Made by a program: the position numbers and the translations under genes. DNA of 64,000 bases from positions 18,696 through 82,695 of the forward strand of contig CABIVS010000008.1 of the NCBI GenBank assembly GCA_902362375.1, read 5' to 3'. Origin of the DNA: Bacteroidaceae bacterium (GTDB taxonomy: Bacteria; Bacteroidota; Bacteroidia; Bacteroidales; Bacteroidaceae). Shown here piece after piece: positions 51,604 to 61,090 of this stretch. A model generated the notes under the pieces. That model did not search any database. It worked only from the letters and a program-made list of their open reading frames with translations, and was not told where the DNA came from. Within the stretch, counting starts at the first letter, position 1, and every line of letters begins with the position of its first letter.

Positions 51604-52833
51604 TTACATATTCAAGTAAGAATCTTTGAATCCGAGGAAATAGAGCACCCCATCCAGTCCGATGGTGTTGATCGATTGCTTGGCATTTGCCACCACTTTA
51701 GGCTTTGCGTGGAAGGCGATTCCCAGTCCGGCAACCCCTAGCATAGGGAGGTCGTTAGCTCCGTCTCCTACAGCGATGGTCTGTGCAATATCCACCTTTT
51801 CCACTTGTGCAATGAGGCGGAGCAATTCAGCTTTCCGTTTTCCGTCTACTACATCTCCTAGGTAACGTCCGGTCAGTTTGCCATCAATAATTTCCAGTTC
51901 GTTGGCATAGACGTAATCTATACCGTATTTTTTTTGCAGGTATTGACCGAAATAAGTGAATCCTCCCGAAAGGATGGCGATTTTGTAACCGTACTTCTTC
52001 AATACATACATCAGCCGCTCTACACCCTCTGTGATAGGCAAGCTCTCGGCTATTTCCTGCATTACCGATTCGTCCAGCCCTTTCAATAGTGCTACACGGC
52101 GGGTAAAGCTCTCTGTAAAGTCTATTTCTCCACGCATGGCGCTTTCTGTGATGGCCTTTACTTCGTCGCCTACACCGGCACGGATAGCCAGTTCGTCAAT
52201 CACCTCTGTTTCGATTAATGTAGAGTCCATATCAAAACAGATTAGACGGCGCATACGACGGTACATATTATCCTGTTGGAAAGAAAAGTCCATTTCCAAT
52301 TCGCTGGCCAACTTCATCAGCTTCTCCTGCATCGCAATGCGATCTTTCGGAGTACCTCTCACTGAAAACTCAATGCAAGCCCTGGTACGTGTATCTGCCT
52401 GACATTCATCCAACGGGATACGACCTGTCAGACGTTTAATAGCGTCGATATTCATGCCCTGCTCGGCTAAGATGCTTGTAGCGGCAGAAATCTGTCGGGC
52501 GGAAAGCTTGCGTCCCAGAACCGTCAGGATATAACGGTTTTTCCCTTGCATACCTACCCAGTTTTCATATTGCTCGGTGGTGATAGGTTCAAACCGGATG
52601 GTCACTCCCAGAGAAGAAGCCTTGAACAACAGTTCCTTCATAATGAATCCGGAATGTCTTTCTTCACTCTTGAACAGGATACCCAGCGATAATGTATTAT
52701 GAATATCTGCCTGGCCGATATCGAGAATCGTGGCATCATATTTGGCAAGGATTTCGGTCACGGAAGCAGTCAGTCCCGGGCGATCTTCGCCGGTAACTCG
52801 AATCAGAATCAATTCAGTATTTGATGGTTGCAT
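51604..52833 (-). CDS. serB: Phosphoserine phosphatase with N-terminal ACT domains
   Basis: 409 residues. Two ACT-like regulatory domains fill about 1-185 (IRVTGEDRPGLTASVTEILA at the start). The HAD domain follows with nucleophile motif CFDMDSTLIETEVIDELA, ILSGGFTYFG and VGDGANDLPMLGVAGLGIAF. Last step of serine synthesis. The tandem ACT part suggests amino-acid feedback control. Confidence 0.96.
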   Translation of the reverse strand: MQPSNTELILIRVTGEDRPGLTASVTEILAKYDATILDIGQADIHNTLSLGILFKSEERHSGFIMKELLFKASSLGVTIRFEPITTEQYENWVGMQGKNRYILTVLGRKLSARQISAATSILAEQGMNIDAIKRLTGRIPLDECQADTRTRACIEFSVRGTPKDRIAMQEKLMKLASELEMDFSFQQDNMYRRMRRLICFDMDSTLIETEVIDELAIRAGVGDEVKAITESAMRGEIDFTESFTRRVALLKGLDESVMQEIAESLPITEGVERLMYVLKKYGYKIAILSGGFTYFGQYLQKKYGIDYVYANELEIIDGKLTGRYLGDVVDGKRKAELLRLIAQVEKVDIAQTIAVGDGANDLPMLGVAGLGIAFHAKPKVVANAKQSINTIGLDGVLYFLGFKDSYLNM

Positions 52834-52958
52834 AAAAATAGACTTTAACTCTGCAAAAGTAGAGAAAAAAGTTCGTTTTTATGCTAAATAACATAAAAAG
52901 TTATACCCCAAAAGTGAGATTTTTGCTTATTTGCTTGGAAGTTAATTTAATATTTACT

Positions 52959-52966
52959 TACCTTTG
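52959..52966 (+). promoter_or_regulatory. Promoter of the cysteine-less TlpA-like gene
   Basis: TACCTTTG, 132 bp upstream of the start codon. Confidence 0.6.
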
Positions 52967-52971
52967 CACCC

Positions 52972-53098
52972 GGTTTCAAAAATAAAGGCTCTGATAATCA
53001 GCGGATTCCTCTTCGCCTGATGCCTGAAAAGACAACGTTTCGGGAAGAAACCACTGTTTAAGGACAGGCCCGGATAGTATTAACTAAAACCTAATTAC
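52972..53098 (+). promoter_or_regulatory. Folded leader upstream of the TlpA-like gene
   Basis: The untranslated region of about 126 nt contains CTGAT/ATCAG, GCG/CGC and GTTTC/GAAAC hairpins, and GCCTG near 53021 can pair with CAGGC near 53075. The base composition is richer in G+C than the surroundings. A regulatory leader is possible; no known riboswitch is recognised. Confidence 0.35.
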
Positions 53099-53602
53099 AT
53101 GAAGCATGTAAAATGGATTTTTGTTGTATTACTGATTTGTTCCTTGACCGCTTTCGTTGAGAAAGACAAACCTACCGGAGGTTTGAGTGAGGGTGACGTA
53201 GCCCCTGATTTTAAAATCGAATCTACGTCAGACGGGCAACCCGCCTTTAAATTGGGAAATTTGAAAGGTAAATATGTGTTGCTAAGTTTTTGGGCAAGTT
53301 ATGACGCGCAGTCCCGGATGCAAAATGTAAGTTTGAGCAATGCGCTTCGTTCTTCTCATAATGTGGAAATGGTTTCTATTTCATTTGACGAATATCAGTC
53401 AATATTTAAGGAAACCGTTCGTAAGGATCAAATAGTTACGCCCACTTGTTTCGTGGAAACAGAAGGCGAGGATTCCGGCTTATTTAAGAAGTACCGTTTA
53501 AACCGGGGATTCACTAACTATTTATTGGATGGAAATGGTGTAATTATAGCCAAAAACATCTCTGCTGCAGATCTTTCTGCTTATGTAAAAGAAGTCGGTT
53601 AA
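53099..53602 (+). CDS. Exported thioredoxin-fold protein (TlpA-like) without the CxxC motif
   Basis: 167 residues. Signal peptide (about 1-20). The fold matches TlpA/ResA: APDFKIES, LKGKYVLLSFWAS at about 55-67 and the cis-Pro region VTPTCFVE. At the position of the catalytic WCxxC the sequence is WASYDAQSR (65-73), so both redox cysteines are gone. It cannot act as a disulfide reductase; a binding or structural role is likely. Confidence 0.85.
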   Translation: MKHVKWIFVVLLICSLTAFVEKDKPTGGLSEGDVAPDFKIESTSDGQPAFKLGNLKGKYVLLSFWASYDAQSRMQNVSLSNALRSSHNVEMVSISFDEYQSIFKETVRKDQIVTPTCFVETEGEDSGLFKKYRLNRGFTNYLLDGNGVIIAKNISAADLSAYVKEVG

Positions 53603-53697
53603 CGATTTTAAGAATGTAAGGAGAAAGAGGGATTTTCCAAATCACCGTCAGGTGAAAACAATGGAGAATAGACAAAAGAGGAAATGGATACAACAAA

Positions 53698-53742
53698 AAA
53701 GTTCCGCCTGCACTTGCATTAGCAAGAATAGGCGGAACTTCT
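53698..53742. terminator. Terminator
   Basis: AAGTTCCGCCT and AGGCGGAACTT perfect arms, with an inner CTTGC/GCAAG stem. Confidence 0.85.
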
Positions 53743-53833
53743 CTTTTATACTCTTCGTTTATCCGGTGCATCCAAAACCTTGGGGCAATCTATGGATAGA
53801 ATCCGTGAAGACTGCGGAAGGCTTGCCTACCTT

Positions 53834-54931
53834 TTATTTAGGCGCCTTCTGGTACAAGAAGAATGCGATACCCGCATAGAGGATATTAGGAATCCAGACT
53901 GCAACGGCAGGCGGCACATTTCCGTTCACGGCAAAGGTGGAAGTAATCGTCTGGAACAGGATATAAGAGAAACTTAACCCTAATCCGATGCCCAGATGGA
54001 GTCCCATACCGCCTTTCGTTTTTCGGGACGAAAGCGATACACCGATGATGGTAAGGATGAAAGAGGCGAATGACATAGCAATTCGTTTGTGATATTCAAT
54101 CTCAAACTCCTTGATGTTGGCAAATCCTCTTCGTTTCTGTTTGGCGATATAATCGCTCAATTCGGGACTGGTCAGCATTTCCTGCTGATTTTTCATGATA
54201 AGAAAGTCAGAAGGTTCCATGTTGATGATAGAGTCTATTCGGTCTCCCTTAGTGATATTTTCCTTTAAACCATCCAGTTCGCGTACCATATAATCGTGGA
54301 TCGTCCATTTATGAACAGTGGTGGTATCATAAGTAATCCGTCGTGCAGTCAAATGTGAAACCAGCTTTTTATCCACAAATTTATCCAATGAAAAGCGGTT
54401 ACCGGTTTTCATTGCGTTGTTATAGTTATCGATGTAAGCAATCACTCCGCTATCTACTTCCAGCTGCACATTGCTTACCGAGTTTTGTTTCTTTGGTTTG
54501 ATATACCGATCTTCAAAATTCAGACGCGTAACACTTCCTTTCGGAATCACATACGAACTTAGTGTGAAGGTGACCAATGCGATGATAGCGGCAGAAATCA
54601 TATAAGGGCGCATCATCCTTTTAAAGCTCATGCCGGTGGAGAACATCGCGATAATTTCGGAGTTTTCTGCCAGTTTGGAGGTAAAGAAAATAACAGCAAT
54701 GAATACGAACAATGGACTGAACAGATTGGAGAAATAGGGGATAAAGTTCATGTAGTATTCAAAGATGATTTTATCCCATGGAGCTTCATGCTCCATTAGT
54801 TTGTCCATCTTTTCGTTGAAGTCGAATACCACTGCAATAGAAATGATTAGTGCAATAGCAAATACGTATGTCCCCAAGAACTTCTTGATGATATACCAGT
54901 CCAGCCGTTTTATAAATCGATTGCTTTTCAT
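53834..54931 (-). CDS. LptF/LptG-family lipopolysaccharide export permease
   Basis: 365 residues. Three N-terminal and three C-terminal membrane helices flank a periplasmic beta-jellyroll (about 130-270), the YjgP/YjgQ layout. Motifs LDWYIIKKFLGTYVFAIAL and FSTGMSFKRMMRPY are typical. It works in the LptBFG transporter that moves lipopolysaccharide to the outer membrane. Third gene of the lon-tgt-permease operon (gap 3 bp to tgt). Confidence 0.92.
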   Translation of the reverse strand: MKSNRFIKRLDWYIIKKFLGTYVFAIALIISIAVVFDFNEKMDKLMEHEAPWDKIIFEYYMNFIPYFSNLFSPLFVFIAVIFFTSKLAENSEIIAMFSTGMSFKRMMRPYMISAAIIALVTFTLSSYVIPKGSVTRLNFEDRYIKPKKQNSVSNVQLEVDSGVIAYIDNYNNAMKTGNRFSLDKFVDKKLVSHLTARRITYDTTTVHKWTIHDYMVRELDGLKENITKGDRIDSIINMEPSDFLIMKNQQEMLTSPELSDYIAKQKRRGFANIKEFEIEYHKRIAMSFASFILTIIGVSLSSRKTKGGMGLHLGIGLGLSFSYILFQTITSTFAVNGNVPPAVAVWIPNILYAGIAFFLYQKAPK

Positions 54932-54934
54932 TTC

Positions 54935-56065
54935 TTATAATCTAGTTGATACTCTTTTAACCATCATCGGCTTCCAGGTCGAGAAATCTCCGGCAATAAT
55001 GTGCTTTCTTGCTTCCCCTGCCAGCCACAGATAGAATGCCAGATTGTGTATGGAAGCGATTTGCATAGCCAGTAGCTCTTGTGCATGGAAAAGATGGCGC
55101 AAATAAGCCTTGCTGTACAATGTATCCACGCAAGAGGCTCCGTCGGCTTCAATAGGAGAGAAGTCTGTTTCCCATTTTTTGTTCCGCATATTGATAATGC
55201 CATCTTTGGTGAACAACATGCCATTTCGTCCGTTTCTTGTAGGCATAACGCAGTCGAACATATCCACGCCGCGTTCTATTCCTTCAAGAATGTTGACAGG
55301 AGTTCCGACCCCCATCAGGTAACGGGGTTTGTCTTTGGGAAGTATTTCATTGACAATCTCGATCATTTCATACATCTTGTCTACCGGTTCACCTACCGCC
55401 AAACCGCCGATAGCATTCCCGTCAGCACCTTTGGACGCTACAAACTCTGCAGATTGCTTGCGCAGGTCAGGATAAACGCATCCCTGGACGATGGGGAAGA
55501 GAGACTGGTTGTAACCGTATTTAGGTTCTGTCTCATTAAAACGTTGTATACAACGGTCGAGCCACCTGTGGGTTAATCCTAATGACTTTTTGGCATACTC
55601 GTAATCCGAGTCGCCCGGAGGACATTCGTCAAAAGCCATCATAATATCCGCACCGATAGTCCGTTCAATGTCCATCACCTTCTCCGGAGTGAAGATGTGC
55701 TTGCTTCCGTCGATATGCGAACGAAATTCAGCTCCTTCTTCACGCAGCTTTCTGATTCCGGCTAATGAGAATACCTGAAAACCACCGCTGTCAGTCAGCA
55801 TGGGGCGGTCGAAACCGTTAAAGCGGTGCAGTCCGCCTGCTTTCTCGATCACGTCCAATCCCGGACGCAAATAGAGGTGATAGGTATTACCCAGAATAAT
55901 CTGTGCCTGAATGTCTTCTTTTAATTCGGTCAGATGTACTCCCTTCACAGTGCCCAGTGTGCCCACCGGCATGAAGATAGGTGTTTGTATCTGCCCGTGG
56001 TCTGTTGTTATCAGACCGGCACGGGCATTACTTTTAGTGTCTGTATATTGTAACTCAAATGTCAT
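54935..56065 (-). CDS. tgt: tRNA-guanine transglycosylase lacking the zinc cysteines
   Basis: 376 residues. Catalytic TIM-barrel motifs are kept: MLTDSGGFQVFS (Asp92), GLAVGEP, and FDCVMPTRNGRNG (nucleophile Asp271). The structural zinc site of most bacterial enzymes (CxCxxC plus His) reads GASCVDT here: only Cys312, one position off, and His340 in SIHNL remain. It exchanges G34 in tRNAs with GUN anticodons for a queuosine precursor or queuine. Overlaps lon by 4 nt. Confidence 0.95.
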   Translation of the reverse strand: MTFELQYTDTKSNARAGLITTDHGQIQTPIFMPVGTLGTVKGVHLTELKEDIQAQIILGNTYHLYLRPGLDVIEKAGGLHRFNGFDRPMLTDSGGFQVFSLAGIRKLREEGAEFRSHIDGSKHIFTPEKVMDIERTIGADIMMAFDECPPGDSDYEYAKKSLGLTHRWLDRCIQRFNETEPKYGYNQSLFPIVQGCVYPDLRKQSAEFVASKGADGNAIGGLAVGEPVDKMYEMIEIVNEILPKDKPRYLMGVGTPVNILEGIERGVDMFDCVMPTRNGRNGMLFTKDGIINMRNKKWETDFSPIEADGASCVDTLYSKAYLRHLFHAQELLAMQIASIHNLAFYLWLAGEARKHIIAGDFSTWKPMMVKRVSTRL

Positions 56066-58527
56066 TCCTGGCTGGGTTTCTTAACAGATAAATCAATAGG
56101 ATCCGTTACTTTTTCGTTGGTCAATGCAATAGCGAATACCTCTTTTATATCGTTTACATAGTGGAAAGTCAGTCCTTTCAAATAAATATCCTGAATTTCA
56201 TCTATGTTCTTTTTGTTCTCGGCACTCATGATGATCTCCTTGATTCCGGCACGTTTGGCTGCCAATATCTTCTCCTTGATGCCACCCACAGGAAGCACTT
56301 TGCCGCGAAGAGTGATTTCTCCCGTCATGGCAATGTTGGCTTTCACTTTTCTTTGAGTCAGGGCAGAAGCCAGTGAAGTGGCCATCGTGATACCTGCTGA
56401 TGGACCGTCTTTCGGAATAGCCCCTTCAGGAACGTGGATATGGATATTCCAGTTGTCAAAGATCTCTTCGTCCAGACTAAGGACAGAAGCATGCGCCTTG
56501 ATATATTCAAGTGCCAGCATGGCAGATTCTTTCATCACATCTCCCAAGTTACCGGTCAATGTAAGACGTCCGCCCTTGCCGCGGCTCAAACTGGTTTCTA
56601 CAAATAAGATTTCGCCTCCGACAGCTGTCCATGCCAATCCGGTGACTACACCTGCGTAATCATTTCCCTGATACTTGTCGCGTGTATATTCGGGTGCTCC
56701 GAGGAAATCATACAAATCTGTCGGTTTGATTTCCGTCTTAGCGAAATAACCGTCCGTAGCATATTGGCGAGCCGATTTGCGAAGAATCTTACCGATCTTC
56801 TTTTCCAGTTCGCGAACGCCGCTTTCACGGGTATATGACTCGATTATAGCTTCCAGCGTATCTTTAGGAAGCTTGATATCCGTTTTTTTGAGTCCGTTGG
56901 CTTCCAATTCTTTGGGTAGCAGATGCTTGCGGGCAATCTCGACTTTCTCTTCCGTGATATATCCGCTTACTTCAATCAATTCCATACGGTCCAGCAACGG
57001 ACCGGGGATTGTGTTCAGGTTGTTGGCTGTTGCAATAAACAATACCTTGGAGAGATCGTAGTCTACATCTAGGAAGTTATCATGGAAAGAAGTATTCTGT
57101 TCCGGGTCGAGCACTTCCAGCAATGCAGAAGAAGGGTCCCCCTGACGGTCGGCACTGACCTTGTCTATTTCATCCAAGATGAAAACAGGATTGGAAGCAC
57201 CGGCTTTTATCAAGCTCTTGATGATTCGTCCGGGCATAGCACCGATATAAGTCTTACGATGACCACGAATCTCCGCTTCGTCATGCACACCACCTAAAGA
57301 CATACGTACATATTTCCGTTTGAGCGCAGATGCGATGGATCTTCCAAGAGATGTTTTACCCACTCCCGGAGGGCCATACAAGCAGATAATCGGTGATTTC
57401 ATATCACCTTTCAGCTTCAATACGGCTAAGTGTTCCAAAATACGTTCTTTTACTTTCTCCAGTCCGTAATGGTCTTTGTTCAACGTCTTTTCTGCGTTTT
57501 TAAGGTTCAGATTGTCAGTTGTATAAGTACCCCATGGGAGATTGAGCATCGTTTGCAGATAGTTGAGCTGTACGCTGTAATCCGGAGATTGCGGGTGAGT
57601 ACGCTCCAGTTTGGCAAGTTCTTTCATGAACGTGTCTCTGACTTCTAAATTCCAGCGCATTCTTTCTGCCTTCTGGCGCATTTCCTCTATTTCCTGCTCT
57701 TGGCCGCCGCCACCCAGTTCATCCTGAATAGTCTTGATCTGCTGTTGCAGGAAGTATTCGCGTTGTTGCTGGTCGATATCTTCACGGGCACGCATTTGGA
57801 TGGATGCCTTGATTTCTGCCAACTGCACTTCACGGTTCAGAATTTCCAGTAAGTGATAAGTGCGTTCACGCAATGAGTTGATGCTCAACAAGTCCATCTT
57901 CTCATCTTTCTTGAACGGCAGGTTTGAGCAGATGAAATTGACCAGGAACATTGGGTTGTTGATGTTTTTAATAGCAAACGACGAATCCTGATGCATCACA
58001 TCTGACGATTTGATGTATCTCATTGTCAAGTCCTTGCAAGTTTCCACCAAGGCTTGAAACTCTTTATCATCTTTGCCTGGGACATCTTCCTCCAAAAGTT
58101 CTATTTCACCTTTCAGGTACGGATGAGTTTCGATGATGTTTGTCAGACTTAAACGTTTCATTCCCTGAAGAATGACAGTTGTTGTCTGATCGGGCATTTC
58201 CAATATCCGCACAATTCGTCCTACGGTACCGATATTGTGTAAATCCTCCAGTTTCGGATCTTCTGTATGTGCCGATCTCTGGCATACTACTGCAATATCT
58301 TTATGTTTCTTGTCGGCATCTCGTACGAGTTTCAGAGAAGACTTGCGGCCTACCGTGATCGGCAGGAATACTCCAGGAAACAACACCATATTACGTAAGG
58401 GGAGTACTGGAAGAATTTCACCAGATTTCACATTTACATCAAATGCTTGTTCATCGTTCCCATCATAGTCTGTGATTAGCGAGAAGCTGTTATCGCCTCC
58501 ATCTTCCAATAAATATCTTTCTTTCAT
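56062..58527 (-). CDS. lon: ATP-dependent Lon protease
   Basis: 821 residues. N-terminal LON substrate domain ([19 protein letters not shown]), AAA+ module with Walker [14 protein letters not shown] and Walker B FILDEIDK, and the Ser-Lys protease domain (Ser710 in [10 protein letters not shown], Lys753 in GGIKEKIL). Degrades misfolded and regulatory proteins. First gene of an operon with tgt and an Lpt permease; a minus-strand TAACTTTG promoter lies about 50 bp upstream. Confidence 0.97.
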   Translation of the reverse strand: MKERYLLEDGGDNSFSLITDYDGNDEQAFDVNVKSGEILPVLPLRNMVLFPGVFLPITVGRKSSLKLVRDADKKHKDIAVVCQRSAHTEDPKLEDLHNIGTVGRIVRILEMPDQTTTVILQGMKRLSLTNIIETHPYLKGEIELLEEDVPGKDDKEFQALVETCKDLTMRYIKSSDVMHQDSSFAIKNINNPMFLVNFICSNLPFKKDEKMDLLSINSLRERTYHLLEILNREVQLAEIKASIQMRAREDIDQQQREYFLQQQIKTIQDELGGGGQEQEIEEMRQKAERMRWNLEVRDTFMKELAKLERTHPQSPDYSVQLNYLQTMLNLPWGTYTTDNLNLKNAEKTLNKDHYGLEKVKERILEHLAVLKLKGDMKSPIICLYGPPGVGKTSLGRSIASALKRKYVRMSLGGVHDEAEIRGHRKTYIGAMPGRIIKSLIKAGASNPVFILDEIDKVSADRQGDPSSALLEVLDPEQNTSFHDNFLDVDYDLSKVLFIATANNLNTIPGPLLDRMELIEVSGYITEEKVEIARKHLLPKELEANGLKKTDIKLPKDTLEAIIESYTRESGVRELEKKIGKILRKSARQYATDGYFAKTEIKPTDLYDFLGAPEYTRDKYQGNDYAGVVTGLAWTAVGGEILFVETSLSRGKGGRLTLTGNLGDVMKESAMLALEYIKAHASVLSLDEEIFDNWNIHIHVPEGAIPKDGPSAGITMATSLASALTQRKVKANIAMTGEITLRGKVLPVGGIKEKILAAKRAGIKEIIMSAENKKNIDEIQDIYLKGLTFHYVNDIKEVFAIALTNEKVTDPIDLSVKKPSQE

Positions 58528-58577
58528 CTTTTCGTTTTAATTTAGTTTATGTCATACTGATATGCATAAATCGTTTG

Positions 58578-58585
58578 CAAAGTTA
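58578..58585 (-). promoter_or_regulatory. lon promoter
   Basis: Minus strand TAACTTTG, 50 bp upstream of the lon start. Confidence 0.6.
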
Positions 58586-58742
58586 ATTGATTCTCTCTAA
58601 TAATAAAGCACTGCGCAGAATAAAAACACAAAAACAATGCCAAAATATCGGCTTATAAAGGGAGTATTCCATAATTATTATTTATTTTTGGCGATTTGCA
58701 ATAAAATAATAGTATAAAACGGCTTTAAGATAAACGGATAAA

Positions 58743-59453
58743 ATGTCGAATCCTTATTTTAAATTTAAGCAATTTACGGTATGGCATGATAAATGTGCCA
58801 TGAAAGTCGGTACGGATGGAGTACTTCTGGGGGCTTGGACTCTCGTTGAGAGTGCGCACCGGATTCTGGACATTGGGACGGGAACTGGGTTGGTGGCTTT
58901 AATGTTGGCGCAACGCAGTTTGCCGGATGCAAATATTGTAGCGTTGGAAATAGACGAAGCGGCTGTCGGGCAAGCCAGGGAAAATATCATTCGTTCGCCT
59001 TGGAAGGAGCGGGTAGAAGTGGTGCAGGCTGATTTTAAGAAATACAGGTCTTTGGATAAATTCGACGTAATTGTTTCTAATCCTCCTTATTTTGTCGATT
59101 CGCTGGAATGTCCGGATCGTCAGAGAGCCGCGGCTCGTCACAATGATTCTTTGACTTATGAAGATTTGTTGGAAGGAGTAAGCGGATTATTGGCAGAAGA
59201 CGGATTTTTCACAATGGTGATTCCGGCAGATGTAGCTGAACGGGTAAAAAAGATAGCTTATATGAGAAAGCTATATGCAGTCCGTCAACTGAATGTAATC
59301 ACTAAGCCCGGCGGTATTCCGAAACGTGTTTTGATTACTTTTTCTTTTTCCAATCAAGAGTGTATTGTAGAAGAACTATTGACAGAACTGGCTCGTCATC
59401 AATATAGTGAGGAATATATGACGCTAACCCGGGATTATTATTTGAATATGTAA
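58743..59453 (+). CDS. tRNA1(Val) A37 N6-methyltransferase (TrmN6/YfiC type)
   Basis: 236 residues. Class I SAM fold with ILDIGTGTGLVALMLAQR (SAM site) and the catalytic VSNPPYFV motif typical of N6-adenine methylation. The start FKFKQFTVWHDKCAMKVGTDGVLLGAW is split over the conserved YfiC N-terminal block. Modifies A37 of tRNA-Val. A GTGACG palindrome follows the stop. Confidence 0.93.
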   Translation: MSNPYFKFKQFTVWHDKCAMKVGTDGVLLGAWTLVESAHRILDIGTGTGLVALMLAQRSLPDANIVALEIDEAAVGQARENIIRSPWKERVEVVQADFKKYRSLDKFDVIVSNPPYFVDSLECPDRQRAAARHNDSLTYEDLLEGVSGLLAEDGFFTMVIPADVAERVKKIAYMRKLYAVRQLNVITKPGGIPKRVLITFSFSNQECIVEELLTELARHQYSEEYMTLTRDYYLNM

Positions 59454-59456
59454 AAG

Positions 59457-59530
59457 GGTGACGCTATCCGGTAAAGATAGTGACGGTATATGACAGCGAT
59501 ACCGTCACTATCGCGAGCATATACCGTCAC
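59457..59530. repeat. Second GTGACGCTAT palindrome
   Basis: GTGACGCTATC followed by AGATAGTGACGGTATATG, which pairs with CATATACCGTCACT; inner GATACCGTCACTATC also fits. Same family as 16926-17005 and likewise placed directly after a stop codon. Confidence 0.7.
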
Positions 59531-59554
59531 TCTTTCAAAGCTGGTTCAAATACG

Positions 59555-59719
59555 CTATTTTGAGATCTTTGTTTTGTTCCTTTCTAACTCATAATTCAAG
59601 AGAGTAATTTCTAGCTTTTGAACACTATTTTTTAGCAGTACTTTCTGAAGTTGCTCTCGAAGTGAAATTATTATTTTGTCTTTTGATAGTCTTAAATTCA
59701 ATAAGCTGCTGCAATAACT
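59555..59719 (-). pseudogene. Possible coiled-coil gene remnant
   Basis: A frame with no proper start encodes a heptad-like stretch (LREQLQKVLLKNSVQKLEI, then LLNYELERN) ending at a stop near 59555. It follows a lipoprotein gene on the same strand. Weak evidence; it could be chance. Confidence 0.25.
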
Positions 59720-59735
59720 AAACTACTCTCTTAAA

Positions 59736-60245
59736 TTATTTGTTTTGTATATGCTTTATTTTAAATTCTTTCAGTGACTTTTCTATCTTTTGATAAAGGT
59801 CTGTCGTTTTTGTTGAGTATGTAGATAAAGAGCCCCTAGGCTCATCTGCAAATCTGAATAATTCATCTGCATCTGCATATATTGATACTAACTCATTATA
59901 AGCATCTTTACAATTTGAAGGATAATCATTTAGTTGTGGCATTATAGCCTCAATTGAATCTTTCTTTTGTTTGAGCCTCTTATAGGTGTCTGTTGTGATT
60001 ATAAACTCCTGATGCTTCGCTAAGGCTTCATTGAAATCAGTACAATATTCTCCATTGTATTCATGATCATAAATCACTTTTCTCCAAGTATCACAATAAT
60101 GAAGAGCTATTGCTTCACTTAAATCAGCTTCTTTCTCAATCATGGAAGCGGTATTAGAGAGCTTTGCTATATACTCCTTTTCTGAATTACATGAAACCAA
60201 AACGATGGCTAGTATCGCACTCAAATAAAAAAACTTTTTCATCAT
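59736..60245 (-). CDS. Lipoprotein of unknown function
   Basis: 169 residues from MMKKFFYL (frame extends 7 codons further). Lipobox AIVLVSCN. The mature part is helical with several Tyr and three Cys (HYCDTW, EYCTDF, SNCKDAY), which could form a disulfide in the periplasm. No family recognised. A+T-rich surroundings suggest an accessory gene. Confidence 0.65.
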   Translation of the reverse strand: MMKKFFYLSAILAIVLVSCNSEKEYIAKLSNTASMIEKEADLSEAIALHYCDTWRKVIYDHEYNGEYCTDFNEALAKHQEFIITTDTYKRLKQKKDSIEAIMPQLNDYPSNCKDAYNELVSIYADADELFRFADEPRGSLSTYSTKTTDLYQKIEKSLKEFKIKHIQNK

Positions 60246-60307
60246 ATCGTTACTTTTGTTATACAATCAATTTATTGGAATCCTGTTTGTAATACTGTAT
60301 TAGAGTA

Positions 60308-60478
60308 TTACAAGGTTGATATTTTATATTCAAAAAAAACATCTATTTTATTACTTGAAGAATATCCAATGATACGCTTATTTGATTTTTCTGGAATTCT
60401 AAAATTCAGAAAGGGACTTTGTGAATGCGAATATAATGAAATGAAAATAATAACGAGTATCAGCAGAGTTTTCTTCAT
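60308..60478 (-). CDS. Small exported peptide, 56 residues
   Basis: Start MKKTLLILVIIFISLYSHSQ is a signal peptide; the mature part SPFLNFRIPEKSNKRIIGYS and a short tail may be a truncated larger protein. The longer upstream frame has no support. Unknown. Confidence 0.4.
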   Translation of the reverse strand: MKKTLLILVIIFISLYSHSQSPFLNFRIPEKSNKRIIGYSSSNKIDVFFEYKISTL

Positions 60479-60721
60479 GTGTTTAAGTATTTTGTTTGTT
60501 ATCGTTTTCTCTATAAACAATGTTTGTATTTCCGCTATAAAGTTAACGCAAAACATTGATAACGCCAAAATAAAAGGGGAATAAAGTTAACAAAATAGAT
60601 TTTTACTCTAAATTAAATAAGAAAATGAAGATAATGCTAGGAATCTGTTCAAAGATATTTCAAAGAATTGCCCTTTTTATTTGTCCCCAAACGGGGATAA
60701 TTGCACTTATCCTATATATAA
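60479..60721. other. A+T-rich gap
   Basis: No convincing gene, repeat or hairpin is seen here; it separates the small exported peptide from the tRNA terminator. Confidence 0.5.
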
Positions 60722-60723
60722 TA

Positions 60724-60752
60724 AAAAGCCAATACTAATTGTACTGGCTTTA
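60724..60752 (-). terminator. Terminator of the tRNA-Pro pair
   Basis: AAAGCCAATAC and GTACTGGCTTT pair with one mismatch around TAATT. Confidence 0.75.
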
Positions 60753-60781
60753 TTTTGTGAATCTTGACTTGATTTTCTTCG

Positions 60782-60856
60782 TCGGGGTAGCGGGATTCGA
60801 ACCCACGACCCCCTGCTCCCAAAGCAGGTGCGCTAACCGGACTGCGCTACACCCCG
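60782..60856 (-). tRNA. tRNA-Pro (TGG)
   Basis: 75 nt. Minus strand: acceptor CGGGGTG with CTACCCCG, anticodon stem CCTGC/GCAGG with loop TTTGGGA (anticodon TGG), T arm GTGGGTTCGAATCCCGC, discriminator A. CCA not encoded. Confidence 0.96.
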
Positions 60857-60889
60857 AAAACTTTGAACTTAATAACCCTCTTTTTGTAG

Positions 60890-60964
60890 TCGGGGTAGCG
60901 GGATTCGAACCCACGACCCCCTGCTCCCAAAGCAGGTGCGCTAACCGGACTGCGCTACACCCCG
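60890..60964 (-). tRNA. tRNA-Pro (TGG), second identical copy
   Basis: Identical to the other copy, 33 nt apart; also the flanking AAAACTTT is shared on one side. First of the two in transcription order. Confidence 0.96.
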
Positions 60965-61090
60965 AAAACTTTGGGGTTATTATTTCCAAAAGCGGTGCAA
61001 AGATAGGGAGTATTTTTTAATTAACAATAGCTAAGCGAATGTTTTTTATTTATTATTTTTCAATACCTTGAATCTCATTGCTTTGCGGCT

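Noticed and set aside
60739..61020. Plus-strand frame with a repeated protein segment
   Set aside because: The repeat is only the two identical tRNA-Pro genes read on the other strand.
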